Origin: Azospirillum cavernae
Lineage (GTDB): Bacteria > Pseudomonadota > Alphaproteobacteria > Azospirillales > Azospirillaceae
Reading direction: 5' to 3'
Assembly: GCF_003590795.1 (NCBI RefSeq)
Contig: NZ_QYUL01000004.1
Coordinates: 1-64,000, forward strand
DNA length: 64,000 nucleotides
Shown here: piece after piece, positions 54,993 through 63,473 of the stretch
Layout: the number at the start of each line of letters is the position of its first letter
Numbering within the stretch: position 1 is the first letter of the stretch
Translations under genes and position numbers: made by a program
Notes under the pieces: model-generated
Databases searched by the model: none
Told to the model about the DNA's origin: nothing
The model's input: the letters and a program-made list of their open reading frames with translations, nothing else

Positions 54993-56537
54993 TTAAGAAA
55001 CCACACCTTTTTGGTTATGGGAAATCACGTCATTGGCTATTTCACCGAACATCTTTATGCGGCTATACGGCACGAATCTCGGATTGTCACTAACGACCGG
55101 GAAGCGTGACACCACCATGTGTTGGACCTCGTTCAGCGCCAGCTTCTCCTTCAGTAGATGTTCTCGGTTCTTTTCCTTTAACAAGGCGCTCTCATAAGCA
55201 CGCACTAGCCTATAATTGAATCTAGCAAAGCGCGAAGCGTCCGCCTCGAGATAATCGATATCAGTAAAATTGTTTTTGCATTGAATGTTCCAAATTACGC
55301 CATCCCGAACAGTTACAACATCAAACTCACGACGATTGATGCGCCGTACATCTTGCACAACGAAGCCCTGTCGGCTTATCTCCTGGCGAACCGCTTCTTC
55401 AAATATGAAGCCTGTGCGGATCTGATAACGCTTTTGACGATCAAGGCACCGAGCGCGCCAGTAGTAGATAAAACGACTCAGAAGTGTAACGGTTGATCGA
55501 TAGACGCCATTGATTAAAACAAAAGGGGAATAAGTAGACAGACAATCTAGATAGGTCACTCCCGATGAGAGAAATGCAGATTTCAAGTCTGGTGGCGCTC
55601 TAAATTCATCAAATAGCGCTGAAATATCTTCTGGACTTACTACGATCCAAAAGTCCTTTTCCACAAAATTGATGGATAAACGACGCACTATTCCTGCCGC
55701 AGATGGAAATTCTGTCTTCGCCAATTCGAATTCTGAATAGGCTATTTCGATATTGAGAATATCATTTCGGAGTTCAGCAGCTGAGAAAATTCTGTCTGGA
55801 CTTAACGTTTCCCTCATCGCCCATTGTGTAACATCGTCCGTGATTGGCATATTGATGATCGGTGCTCGCTCGGGCTCAAGAAAAAATGGATCTAGCATTG
55901 CCAATTCAGCAGATTCTTGCGCCGGCAGACCAAGTTTTGTCCGAGACAGCTTCACCTTCAGCGCGTTCTGTGCGCCTTTCAATTGAACTCCGTTGAGCTC
56001 AATCATCGGCAGGAAGATAAGGAGCGCATCGTAAGGTATTACAGCCTTATTTCCGCAACATGCCTTCGGAATCATATGAAGTAGAGCTATGAAATGGCGC
56101 CGTCGCGATTGAAGATAGATTATCATAGATCCGACTGTTCTAAAATAAGAAGCGATCTCAGAGTGTCCGTGTGCATCAAAACCTGTCGCTATACCTACGC
56201 CATACCTTATAAGATTGGTAAAGCGGTTTGCGAAATTTCTGCTGAATTTTTTAATAAATAATTGGCGCACAGCCTGAAACTGCGGTGTCAATTCGACGTG
56301 CAGGCTGAGCGGGAGAGAGTATATGTATTCTTCAAATTCGTCATCGTCCCAATCGACGTTTATTAAGTTAATGCACTCTTCGATAGCGCGAAGAGTATCA
56401 AGCCAAGCATATGTTGCAGAAATCGGCTCGTACGGAGCGAGGCAATCATGAACCATCTGGCGCTCTTGAAGCGCAATGCGTTCAACGAGCAAGTGCTCGG
56501 GAGACGATGCTGTCAAAATGCGTGATTGCTCGGTCAT
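54993..56537 (-). CDS. PD-(D/E)XK nuclease-like protein, likely cargo
   Basis: 514 residues, low GC, no strong neighbour on its strand. The nuclease core is near the C-terminus: an acidic helix GFIFEEAVRQEI (E380/E381), then RREFDVVTV (D406) and WNIQCKNN (Q419-x-K421), i.e. the E...D...(Q)xK pattern of restriction-endonuclease-like folds, with Q instead of E before x-K. The large N-terminal part (1-370) is helical with no recognised domain. Single-gene position between the replication genes and tail fibres, its own orientation and its AT-rich composition all mark it as a moron. It may be a restriction-type or abortive defence protein, but no family match is claimed. Confidence 0.7.
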   Translation of the reverse strand: MTEQSRILTASSPEHLLVERIALQERQMVHDCLAPYEPISATYAWLDTLRAIEECINLINVDWDDDEFEEYIYSLPLSLHVELTPQFQAVRQLFIKKFSRNFANRFTNLIRYGVGIATGFDAHGHSEIASYFRTVGSMIIYLQSRRRHFIALLHMIPKACCGNKAVIPYDALLIFLPMIELNGVQLKGAQNALKVKLSRTKLGLPAQESAELAMLDPFFLEPERAPIINMPITDDVTQWAMRETLSPDRIFSAAELRNDILNIEIAYSEFELAKTEFPSAAGIVRRLSINFVEKDFWIVVSPEDISALFDEFRAPPDLKSAFLSSGVTYLDCLSTYSPFVLINGVYRSTVTLLSRFIYYWRARCLDRQKRYQIRTGFIFEEAVRQEISRQGFVVQDVRRINRREFDVVTVRDGVIWNIQCKNNFTDIDYLEADASRFARFNYRLVRAYESALLKEKNREHLLKEKLALNEVQHMVVSRFPVVSDNPRFVPYSRIKMFGEIANDVISHNQKGVVS

Positions 56538-56795
56538 TGGAAGCGTGCTCCTACTTTGGATTTTAGAAAATTCCCCATCATTTTAAACGGGTTCTCAGCG
56601 CAGAATTTTACAACCTGCCTCCCATCAAAGGATCATGATAGCCTGATTCATATATTAATACGCATGAAAAATCGCCAAAAGAAAAGCCCTCTCCCCACAC
56701 ATCCGCTCCTAGCGCACAGTAGCCTTTCAAGTAGCGGATGCAGCAACCCCACATACAGTAAGTGTCTTAACTGGACAGGAACGGCCGCAAGCAAC

Positions 56796-56820
56796 AAGCC
56801 CCGCCGATGAAGCGGGGCTT
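56796..56820 (-). terminator. Terminator hairpin after the tail-fibre block
   Basis: AAGCCCCGC (56796-56804) pairs with GCGGGGCTT (56812-56820) around a seven-base loop, five bases beyond the stop of the propeller-like gene (56825). The stem is strong; the T-run is short on both strands (TTTCCTT on plus). It separates the tail-fibre block from the nuclease gene. Confidence 0.65.
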
Positions 56821-56824
56821 TCCT

Positions 56825-57892
56825 TCACAGCGAACCTCGTGGGTCCCATCGGAAATCATTGACACTCAGGCCCGTGTCAAAGCCCGCATAATAGGCGGAC
56901 AGAGAGGCGTCGTAGTAATTGAATTGCTTCGTCATGCCCGAGGTTTGGGATATACGCCCCAGGAGATACCGTCCTTGCGGAGAGGCCGCCACCAGCGTGC
57001 CCCCTCCGGTCCAGGTCACGGCGTTGTAGTTGGTCGCGGTCGAGGCTGCCGGTAGGCCGCTCACCGCAGTCCAATTGGTGACGCGGAAGGCGGTGTTCGC
57101 CACGGACCCATTCACGATGCCCGCAAGTTTGCTTGATGTGGAAACAAAATTGTTCAGAAAGCCGATGCTTGTTATTAGGCTTAAGGTTATTATTTTTGAT
57201 GTTGATGTGTTTAGATACGCGCCATAAAGGTTGTTGCTCAGGACATAGTAAACAAATATTGCCGTTCCTTCTCGCCCCTTCGCCACAGTCAGCGAGGTTA
57301 TGGCGGTCGAAACCGTGAGCTGGTTGGAGAAAGCGGTCATGGTCGCCCAGGCGATGACCTGGAAGGATGGGCTTGAGGAACTGCCGGATGCGAAGCCCAG
57401 AACGATGTAAGCCCCGTCAGGGGACCACTCCCCCGCGTTCACCGCCGTGGAACGACTGTAGGCGCCAGACACCGGGGTCCAGGTCGCGGCGTCATAGAAC
57501 TTCACGTACCCGCCGGCGTCCGTGACGGCCAGCACATCGTTGGCGGTCGGTCGCCACCCAATGATCTTGGTGAAGGTTCCGTCGATCTCGGCGATCACAT
57601 CCTGGGTGTCGGCGTTGAAGATCACCAGCTTGTTGACGGTGCCGGTCAGAATCACCGCGAGACGCCCATCGCTGGATGGGCACACCTGCTTGCAACTCGG
57701 CCCTTGGCTGGCGTAGGTCGAGAATGTCCGGCTGTCCCACCGGGCTTTCTGGAAGTTCCAGGTCGAAATGTATTTGGCGCCGTCGAAACTGTGACCGAAG
57801 TAGATGACCGGATCGGTCGGCAAGATGACGGCCTTTGCACTGGCGGCCTTTGCAAGGCAGGCCGAGTGGTACGCGGTCAGGCACTCCAGCAT
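56825..57892 (-). CDS. Propeller-like (WD40-type) tail-fibre-region protein
   Basis: 355 residues. At least five blade-like units: VIYFGHSFDGAKYISTWNF, PSSDGRLAVILTGTVNKLVIFNADTQDVI, RPTANDVLAVTDAGGYVKFYDAATW, WSPDGAYIVLGFASGS...FQVIAWATM and SPQGRYLLGRISQTSGMTKQFNYYDAS. These follow the S-P-D-G-x-x-(I/L)-A...W/F-D pattern of WD40-like propellers. The stretch coding about residues 215-250 (57130-57260) is distinctly AT-rich, as if a piece was exchanged. It ends the minus-strand fibre block and may be the receptor-binding tip. Confidence 0.6.
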   Translation of the reverse strand: MLECLTAYHSACLAKAASAKAVILPTDPVIYFGHSFDGAKYISTWNFQKARWDSRTFSTYASQGPSCKQVCPSSDGRLAVILTGTVNKLVIFNADTQDVIAEIDGTFTKIIGWRPTANDVLAVTDAGGYVKFYDAATWTPVSGAYSRSTAVNAGEWSPDGAYIVLGFASGSSSSPSFQVIAWATMTAFSNQLTVSTAITSLTVAKGREGTAIFVYYVLSNNLYGAYLNTSTSKIITLSLITSIGFLNNFVSTSSKLAGIVNGSVANTAFRVTNWTAVSGLPAASTATNYNAVTWTGGGTLVAASPQGRYLLGRISQTSGMTKQFNYYDASLSAYYAGFDTGLSVNDFRWDPRGSL

Positions 57893-58929
57893 CAGAACCC
57901 CACCACGGCGAAGGCACGGACCACCGATCCATCGACTGACCGGCGAAGATGAATCTCGTCCGTCCCGGACGAGGACAGGGAGGGGACTTCACCGCCCAGC
58001 CAGACGATCCCACTCGGCCATGTCGGGGTGAACGCCCCGCCGTTGGTCAGGCGCAGGATGTAGACGGCTTCGCCGCTGGTCGGCGCGCCCGACAGGATGA
58101 CGGTGTAGGCCGCAGTCGCCGTGTGGCTGAACAGCACGCCCGTCGCGTGGTCCAGCGTGACGTTGGCCCCGGACACCGTGACGGCGCCGACCTTCAGAGA
58201 GGGGTTGCTGATCGCGGTGGCGTCGGCCTTCGCGTCCAGCGCGGCCTGGAGACCCGTGACGGTGGCGATGGCGTGGGTGTGGCTCGTCGCCGCCTTGCCG
58301 TCCAAGGTGGTCTGGAGGTTCGTCACGTCCGAGATCGCGTGGGTGTGGGCGCTCGGGGTGAAGCTGTCCGGCTTCCCCGTCACCCCCGTCCACGGAACCG
58401 AGGCCGCCGTGCCAGCGCTGAACGCGGTGTAGCCCGCCTCCACGGTCAACTGCGTCTGGTCGGTGACGATGTAGACGTTGCCGGTGTCGGCCTCCTTCAC
58501 GAAGTCGCCGAGTTGAACCGTGGCCGTGGTCAGCGCCAGCCGGGCCGCCGTGTTCGCCACCCCGACCATCCGCTCCAGCGCGGCGGTTGGGATGCGGGCG
58601 ATGTCGAACACCCCGCTCGTGATCGTGGAGGCGTCCTGCGTGTGGACGGCCTCGGCCTTGCCGTCCAGCTTGGTCTGGAGATCGGTCACGCTGGCGATGG
58701 TATGGGTGTGGGAGTTCGCGGCCTTGGCGTCCAGGGCCGCCTGGAGACCGGGAACATCGTCGATGCCGTCGATGCTCGACCCGCCGACCTTGACGATGCT
58801 CCCGTCCGTCTTGCGGACGTAGATCGAGTCCACGTCGTCGAAGGCGATCTCGCGCAGGGCAAGGTCGCTGGTCGAGGGAACAGCCCCCGCCGTGCGGGCG
58901 GTCTTCAACAGGATGCGCGAATAGCTCAT
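57892..58929 (-). CDS. Tail-fibre-like protein with LQxxLDGKA/SHTH repeats
   Basis: 345 residues. Five copies of a short unit VTxLQ(T/A)xLD(G/A)KAxxxHTHAI (for example SVTDLQTKLDGKAEAVHTQ, DVTNLQTTLDGKAATSHTHA, TVTGLQAALDAKADA), the common repeat of phage tail fibres that forms trimeric shafts and binds metal through the His residues. The C-terminus (AYTVILSGAPTSGEAVYILRLTNGGAFTPTWPSGIVWLGG) looks like a beta-rich tip. It overlaps the neighbouring gene by four bases. Confidence 0.75.
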   Translation of the reverse strand: MSYSRILLKTARTAGAVPSTSDLALREIAFDDVDSIYVRKTDGSIVKVGGSSIDGIDDVPGLQAALDAKAANSHTHTIASVTDLQTKLDGKAEAVHTQDASTITSGVFDIARIPTAALERMVGVANTAARLALTTATVQLGDFVKEADTGNVYIVTDQTQLTVEAGYTAFSAGTAASVPWTGVTGKPDSFTPSAHTHAISDVTNLQTTLDGKAATSHTHAIATVTGLQAALDAKADATAISNPSLKVGAVTVSGANVTLDHATGVLFSHTATAAYTVILSGAPTSGEAVYILRLTNGGAFTPTWPSGIVWLGGEVPSLSSSGTDEIHLRRSVDGSVVRAFAVVGF

Positions 58930-59258
58930 GAATAATCCCCACCATCCAGGGTGAAGTTCGGGTTGTCGAACGCCGAGAGGGGGAAGACGGTGATGTTGCC
59001 CTTTCGATCAACCGAAGGGACGACGCTCTGGGTGACGGGATCACGGGTCTCGCCAACGCCGAAAATCCCGCCGTCCGCTTCCGCGACCGGGACCTCAAGG
59101 CCGGGAAACCGTCCCCCGTCTGTGTCGGAACCCCAGCCCGTGTAGACCCTGTAGGTCACGCGGTCTGGGTCTTCATCCCCGTCCAACCCCATGAGCCAGC
59201 GGGCGGCTCCTCGGGCCATGCGGATCAAGGGGGCGTCCGCGTTGACGAGACCTGACAT
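58926..59258 (-). CDS. Small fibre-block protein
   Basis: 110 residues from ATG 59258 (MSGLVNADAPLIRMARGAARWLMG...). Acidic middle (GLDGDEDPDRVTYRVYTGWGSD) and no recognised family. It lies between two tail-fibre-like genes and overlaps the next by four bases, so it is probably a small structural or chaperone protein of the fibre. Its frame is open upstream but without coding support. Confidence 0.45.
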   Translation of the reverse strand: MSGLVNADAPLIRMARGAARWLMGLDGDEDPDRVTYRVYTGWGSDTDGGRFPGLEVPVAEADGGIFGVGETRDPVTQSVVPSVDRKGNITVFPLSAFDNPNFTLDGGDYS

Positions 59259-59336
59259 CGCTCCCCTCCGCGCAAAGAGAAAAGGGGTGGCGCAACGCAC
59301 CACCCCCTCCTCGTGTTGGCTTACGCCAGGGCGATG

Positions 59337-60290
59337 TTAGGTGACGCGCACCTTGTCGGTCGCCGACAGGGCGGCCACCGGCAGGATGTTCACCCCGTCC
59401 ACGGTGTAATCGTCCACCACGTCCACCAGCAGGCCGTTGATGTAGACCTGTTCGGTGCCGGCAACCGGGGTTGCGGCCAGGGCGAAGGAGGTGAAGCCGC
59501 CGTTCGCCACCGCCGCCTCGCGGACCACGAAGGTCGCGGCGACCGCCGTGCCGTCCGCGTTGCCGACGAAGATGCGGCCCGCCGCCAGGGCCGCGTTCAG
59601 CTTGGTCGGCAGCGCGCCCTCGACCGCCGTCACCCGGTCGGTCAGCGCGCTGTCGGCGGCCTGAAGGGTGTCGATCTCACCTTCGCTCGCCGTGACGCGG
59701 GCCTCCAGCGCGGTCGCGTCGGCCTCGGCGTTGGTGACGCGGCCTTCCAGCGCGTCGATGTCGGCCTCGGCGGTCGTGACGCGGCCGGTGAGCGCCGTCA
59801 CGTCGCCATCGACCTCGACCAGCGCGCCCTGCACGTCGGTGGCCTGGAGACTGCCGACCGGGGTGAACGTCACCTGTTCCGCCGCATAGTCGCCCGCTTC
59901 GGCCAGGATCGGACCCGACCGACCGAAGACCGAGACCACCTTGTCGGTGTTGTCGATCTTCTCCCAGTCGGCGCCGTTCGAGACCACCCAGTCGCGCTGT
60001 TCCCAGTCGGCCACGCCGTCGATGACGGTCGTGCCGGCGACGGCCACGACGTAGTAATGCCCCTTGTTGTCGGCGGCGGCGGTCGGCAGGACCGGCAGGT
60101 TCTGGGTGGCGTCCCAGATCCCCTTGTAGGTCATTGCGCCCGCAACCTTGGAGACCTCGGAATCCACATACGCCTTGCGGGTCACGTCGTTGGCCGCGAC
60201 CGGAGCGCCCAGGTTCGACAGGATGAAGCCGCCGAAGTCGAAGTTCTCGGTGGCCTGAACCTGCTTCAGCTTCAGCAAAGTCTTTGCCAT
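59337..60290 (-). CDS. Tail-fibre-like protein with coiled-coil shaft
   Basis: 317 residues. Residues about 1-35 (KLKQVQATENFDFGGFILSNLGAPVAANDVTRKAYVD) are a typical fibre attachment segment. The middle (about 170-230) is a heptad series (ALTGRVTTAEADIDALEGRVTNAEADATALEARVTASEGEIDTL) forming a trimeric coiled coil. The C-terminus is beta-rich. This layout is that of a shaft protein of side tail fibres. Confidence 0.7.
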   Translation of the reverse strand: MAKTLLKLKQVQATENFDFGGFILSNLGAPVAANDVTRKAYVDSEVSKVAGAMTYKGIWDATQNLPVLPTAAADNKGHYYVVAVAGTTVIDGVADWEQRDWVVSNGADWEKIDNTDKVVSVFGRSGPILAEAGDYAAEQVTFTPVGSLQATDVQGALVEVDGDVTALTGRVTTAEADIDALEGRVTNAEADATALEARVTASEGEIDTLQAADSALTDRVTAVEGALPTKLNAALAAGRIFVGNADGTAVAATFVVREAAVANGGFTSFALAATPVAGTEQVYINGLLVDVVDDYTVDGVNILPVAALSATDKVRVT

Positions 60291-60317
60291 GGTGGCGATG
60301 CTCCCTTCAGGTAAATG

Positions 60318-60743
60318 TTAGGTGGAGGTCATGTAGTAGACGGCGACCGTATCGCTGCTATCCAGCGAGTAGCCGACGACACCCATATCGATCTTGACCA
60401 CGTAGGGGCCGGCTCCATCGAGCGAGACCGCCGTAAGGTCGATGCCCATGCCGTTGATGGTCACGATCAGACCATCCTTGTTCCCACCCTGAAGACCATC
60501 CGGCAGGGTGGTGTTGAGGGTGTGGATGCCGGTCGTCGCAATCGCCGGACCAGCCTCGGTGAAGCTGCGGCGCTCGAAGACGATGCCGCCCTGGGAGGGC
60601 ATCCACACCGGGGCGCCGCCTTCCATCGTCAGGACGTAGCCGTCGCCGCCGGGCGCCAGCGACGCGCCACGGCCCTCGGCGTCGCCGAGGGCGAGGTTGT
60701 AGGCCGGGATGGCAATCTGTTTGAGGCGTTGCGTGCTCGCCAT
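60318..60743 (-). CDS. Small fibre-block structural protein
   Basis: 141 residues, beta-type, with IAIPAYNLALGDAEGRGASLAPGGDGYVLTMEGGAPVWMPSQGG near the N-terminus. The segment resembles fibre-associated proteins with short Gly-rich turns. Its place among the fibre genes suggests a fibre or appendage role. No family named. Confidence 0.5.
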   Translation of the reverse strand: MASTQRLKQIAIPAYNLALGDAEGRGASLAPGGDGYVLTMEGGAPVWMPSQGGIVFERRSFTEAGPAIATTGIHTLNTTLPDGLQGGNKDGLIVTINGMGIDLTAVSLDGAGPYVVKIDMGVVGYSLDSSDTVAVYYMTST

Positions 60744-60753
60744 GGTCAGACTC

Positions 60754-61119
60754 TCAGGTTTGGGTTGCTGCGGGCAGCGCCGAGTAGACGATCAAAAGTT
60801 CGTCCACGGTTTCGAGCCGATACGGAAGGTTGAGGATGGTCAGCGTCGGCGCCGAGTAGGTGAAGCTCTCGGGCGACAGCCCCTGGCCGTTGATCTGGAC
60901 TTGCTCGACCTCGTAAACGTCGCCCGGCATCGTGAAGACGGTCTGACCGTCCTGGTCGATGGCGACCTTGAGGGAGCGAATGTCCGATCCTGTAAACCCG
61001 GCGCGCAGGAGGTCGCTGATCTTGAGTCGGCGCGTCACCCCGTTCTGGACGATGGGTAGCCATTCATCCCCGGTCAGGGGGAGCGCCAGATCGAGTTGTG
61101 AGATTGTCCGTCCGCTCAT
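60754..61119 (-). CDS. Small fibre-block structural protein
   Basis: 121 residues from ATG 61119 (MSGRTISQLDLALPLTGDEWLPIVQNGVTRRLKISDLL...). The N-terminus has a pattern seen in short appendage/attachment domains (QL-x6-G-D-E-x2-P-I-V-Q-N-G). The C-terminus YEVEQVQINGQGLSPESFTYSAPTLTILN is beta-rich. The upstream open frame to 61482 has no coding support. Confidence 0.5.
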   Translation of the reverse strand: MSGRTISQLDLALPLTGDEWLPIVQNGVTRRLKISDLLRAGFTGSDIRSLKVAIDQDGQTVFTMPGDVYEVEQVQINGQGLSPESFTYSAPTLTILNLPYRLETVDELLIVYSALPAATQT

Positions 61120-61265
61120 CGGCCTTCGGAAGCGTGAAGGCCGGGACGCCCCAGTCCCGGCCCTCTTCCCCCGCCCCAGGAGAACCCGCCACGAGTGCGA
61201 GCAACACCCAGACCCTACCAGCCCCAGGAGCGCTGTCATGCAGCAGACGGGTAAGGGTTGCGGCC

Positions 61266-61556
61266 CTAACCCAGCTCCGTGACCACAAGAAGACCGGCGG
61301 TGGCGGTCGGGCCGGGGCGCGCATCCAGCTTGGTGTATTGGCGGGTGTCGTAGACGAAGTATCCCCCGCCGCGCAGATACACTTCCGGGCCGCCGTCGTA
61401 GAAGCGGATGACGGTGTCGTATTCCGGCTGAAGTTCGACGGCCAGCACCTCCTCCACCTTGAACGTGGCGGTGGAGGTCCACTCCCCGGCGGTCAGAGAC
61501 ATCTGGTGGCAGCCGACCGGGTGCAGGGCCTGGACAGGCTGCCGGTTGTCATCCAT
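61266..61556 (-). CDS. Small unknown fibre-block protein
   Basis: 96 residues from ATG 61556, eight bases inside the previous gene (stop at 61549). Contains TAGEWTSTATFKVEEVLAVELQPEYDTVIRFYDGGPEVYLRGGGYFVYDTRQYTKLD, with beta-strand character. Unknown function. Confidence 0.4.
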   Translation of the reverse strand: MDDNRQPVQALHPVGCHQMSLTAGEWTSTATFKVEEVLAVELQPEYDTVIRFYDGGPEVYLRGGGYFVYDTRQYTKLDARPGPTATAGLLVVTELG

Positions 61557-62634
61557 CGGAAGCGGCATCGTAGAAATCTCCGTCATAGTCTTCGTTGAAG
61601 TCGGGGAAGACCCCGTTGCCGTATTCGCTACAGTCGATGGTCTCGTAGGCGTCCACGTCGGCGTCATCGACCGGGTAGAGGTAGCCGTCGGGGACGGGCC
61701 GGGTGGCGTTCGGATCGAACAGGGCGCCCATGGCGAAGAGGTCGCCGTAGGCGTCGAGGTCGGCACGGCCCTGGTGGAAGGCGGTTGCCACGGAGAGGGT
61801 CGCGGCGCCGACGAGCACGACGATCATCGGCGGCGCGAAGATCAGCGTTCCTTCGCCCACCAGCGTGGCGGCGCCGGTCATCAGCGTGAAAGAGACCGGG
61901 TTGGCTGTCAGGGTGGAGGTTTCGCCGACGCTCCAGAGCTTGGCCTTGTAGGTCTGCTGGTGGGAGATCTCCCCGACAACCAGGCTTGCGACCCCCGGCA
62001 TGATGATGCCGATGTCGTCAACGGTGGCATCCTGGACGGCCAGCGTGCCCCTGCCCAGGAAACGGGCGGTCGGAACGGCGAGGGTCGCCCCCTTCGCCAC
62101 CAGCTTGCCCTTGGCGAGGAGCGCTGCGGCGCCGACGCTGTGGGCGCCTTGAAGGGCCTTCAGCGTGGCCTTGCCCTGGACCTGGGCGCCGGCCACCCAA
62201 TTGACCTTGGCTGTGATCGGGTTATGGAACCGACCGAACCCCTTCAGCTCGACCACCTGCTTGCGGTGGATCGCGCCGATGGCGGCGAAACGGCCCCGAC
62301 CGCGAAGGCGGTTGTGGGGCACATTCACGAACAGGTCGCCGATCAGGTCGGCCTCGCCGATCATCGGTTCGGCGTAGGCGGTGTGGGTCGTGACCTCGGT
62401 CGGGGCGCAGACCGCCAGCAGTATCTGGGTTCCGTCCTCGCAGAGGAGCGGCACGCCGTCCTGACACAGCAGGACGGGACAGGCGGCCTCGCACGTCAGC
62501 AGCAGGATCGGCTCGCCGTCCTCGCACAGCAGACACAGCCCATCCTCGCACAGCAGGAACACGTCCCCCTCGCAGGGTGAGGAGGTCGCCCGCCTCACCC
62601 ATCGGCGTTCGGAAAGGAGACGGGTGAGCTGCAT
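61549..62634 (-). CDS. Fibre-block protein with Cys-rich LLCEDG repeats
   Basis: 361 residues. The first 80 residues carry repeated units of about ten residues around L-L-C-E-D-G (FLLCEDGLCLLCEDGEPILLL...VLLCQDGVPLLCEDGTQILL), with nine cysteines in this part and very few afterwards. The rest is beta-rich (RGRGRFAAIGAI..., VQGKATLKALQG, repeats of about 30 residues). The Cys-rich N-terminus could be a metal- or disulphide-stabilised attachment domain. Unusual, not recognised. Confidence 0.55.
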   Translation of the reverse strand: MQLTRLLSERRWVRRATSSPCEGDVFLLCEDGLCLLCEDGEPILLLTCEAACPVLLCQDGVPLLCEDGTQILLAVCAPTEVTTHTAYAEPMIGEADLIGDLFVNVPHNRLRGRGRFAAIGAIHRKQVVELKGFGRFHNPITAKVNWVAGAQVQGKATLKALQGAHSVGAAALLAKGKLVAKGATLAVPTARFLGRGTLAVQDATVDDIGIIMPGVASLVVGEISHQQTYKAKLWSVGETSTLTANPVSFTLMTGAATLVGEGTLIFAPPMIVVLVGAATLSVATAFHQGRADLDAYGDLFAMGALFDPNATRPVPDGYLYPVDDADVDAYETIDCSEYGNGVFPDFNEDYDGDFYDAASDG

Positions 62635-62637
62635 GAC

Positions 62638-63030
62638 TTACTGGTTGCTGGCCTGGATCGACCCGATGGGGAACTCCATCCGGCCCCCGGCGGCCACCGT
62701 GTTGGAGGGCGTGACCGCGCCGTAATAGAGAAGCTGCCCCCCGCTCTGGGCGGACATCACGCCGACATGGGAGATCGTTCCCCAGGCGGCGGTCGCGACG
62801 GGGAAGGTCAGCAGGTTCTCGTTCGCGCTGACGCCGTCGCTTGGGTCCGAGAAGGTGATGAGCTGGCGGACGTAACTGCCGCCCGTAACCTCGACGCCGG
62901 AATTGTCGTCGTTCGGGTTCGAGGTGTAGAGCGCGAGGTAAACCGCACCGGGCGGGGTCGTGTTGTTCGGGTTGCCCCGAAGAAAGAAGTTGATGATCTC
63001 GTTTTCCATGTAGTCGGAGAACGCGGACAT
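62638..63030 (-). CDS. Phage tail fibre/base protein, SDYxEN family
   Basis: 130 residues from ATG 63030. Begins MSAFSDYMENEIINFFLRG and continues YLALYTSNPNDDNSGVEVTGGSYVRQLITF...LTFPVATAAWGTISHVGVM, a common short phage protein with the ALYTxxP...GGxYxRQxxxF...WGxxxHxG pattern, found beside tail fibre genes. It is the first gene of the minus-strand fibre block, four bases before the LLCEDG gene. Confidence 0.75.
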   Translation of the reverse strand: MSAFSDYMENEIINFFLRGNPNNTTPPGAVYLALYTSNPNDDNSGVEVTGGSYVRQLITFSDPSDGVSANENLLTFPVATAAWGTISHVGVMSAQSGGQLLYYGAVTPSNTVAAGGRMEFPIGSIQASNQ

Positions 63031-63473
63031 GGAGCTGGCTCCCAAACAAGTGAATCGTTGGATCGGGCCAAGCTACGGGATCGGGGCGACCGGCGCCGTT
63101 CAGGACTGGGTTCACGGCGCGGCAGTAACTCAGGTTCAAGTTGAAGTAATAAAAGTACATTTCCGAATTTCTGGAAATTTCATCGGTCGAGATGAAGGGG
63201 GGACCCCCACCCCGTACCCTTCAACCCATTGTAAATAAAGGGTGTACCCTTCGCCCCGGCCCTGCGCTTATGGCAAGTCACGGCCTACCCCTGTGCTATG
63301 GTGTGTCTACGGTGATTAACAAATCACTCGCCCATCGAAGGAGAAGGCAAGGGCGTCGATAGGAGAAGTCTGTCTAAATCCGTCCCATGTCCAAATGTTG
63401 GACAGAAAGGACGAAGACAGGACAGGTGCGCCCACTTCCCGGACCCATCCAAATTTTGAACGGGGTATCGAAC
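63031..63473. promoter_or_regulatory. Divergent regulatory region with palindromic operator-like sites
   Basis: This gene-free region lies between the fibre block (minus) and the 63474 gene (plus). Palindromes: GTGATT-AACA-AATCAC (63312-63327, perfect) and TGTCCAA-ATG-TTGGACA (63388-63404, perfect), with a further partial ATCCAAATTTTGAAC close to the start. The string GTACCCTTC occurs twice at about 63220-63260. It is placed where early-gene operators of a repressor would be expected. Confidence 0.55.
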
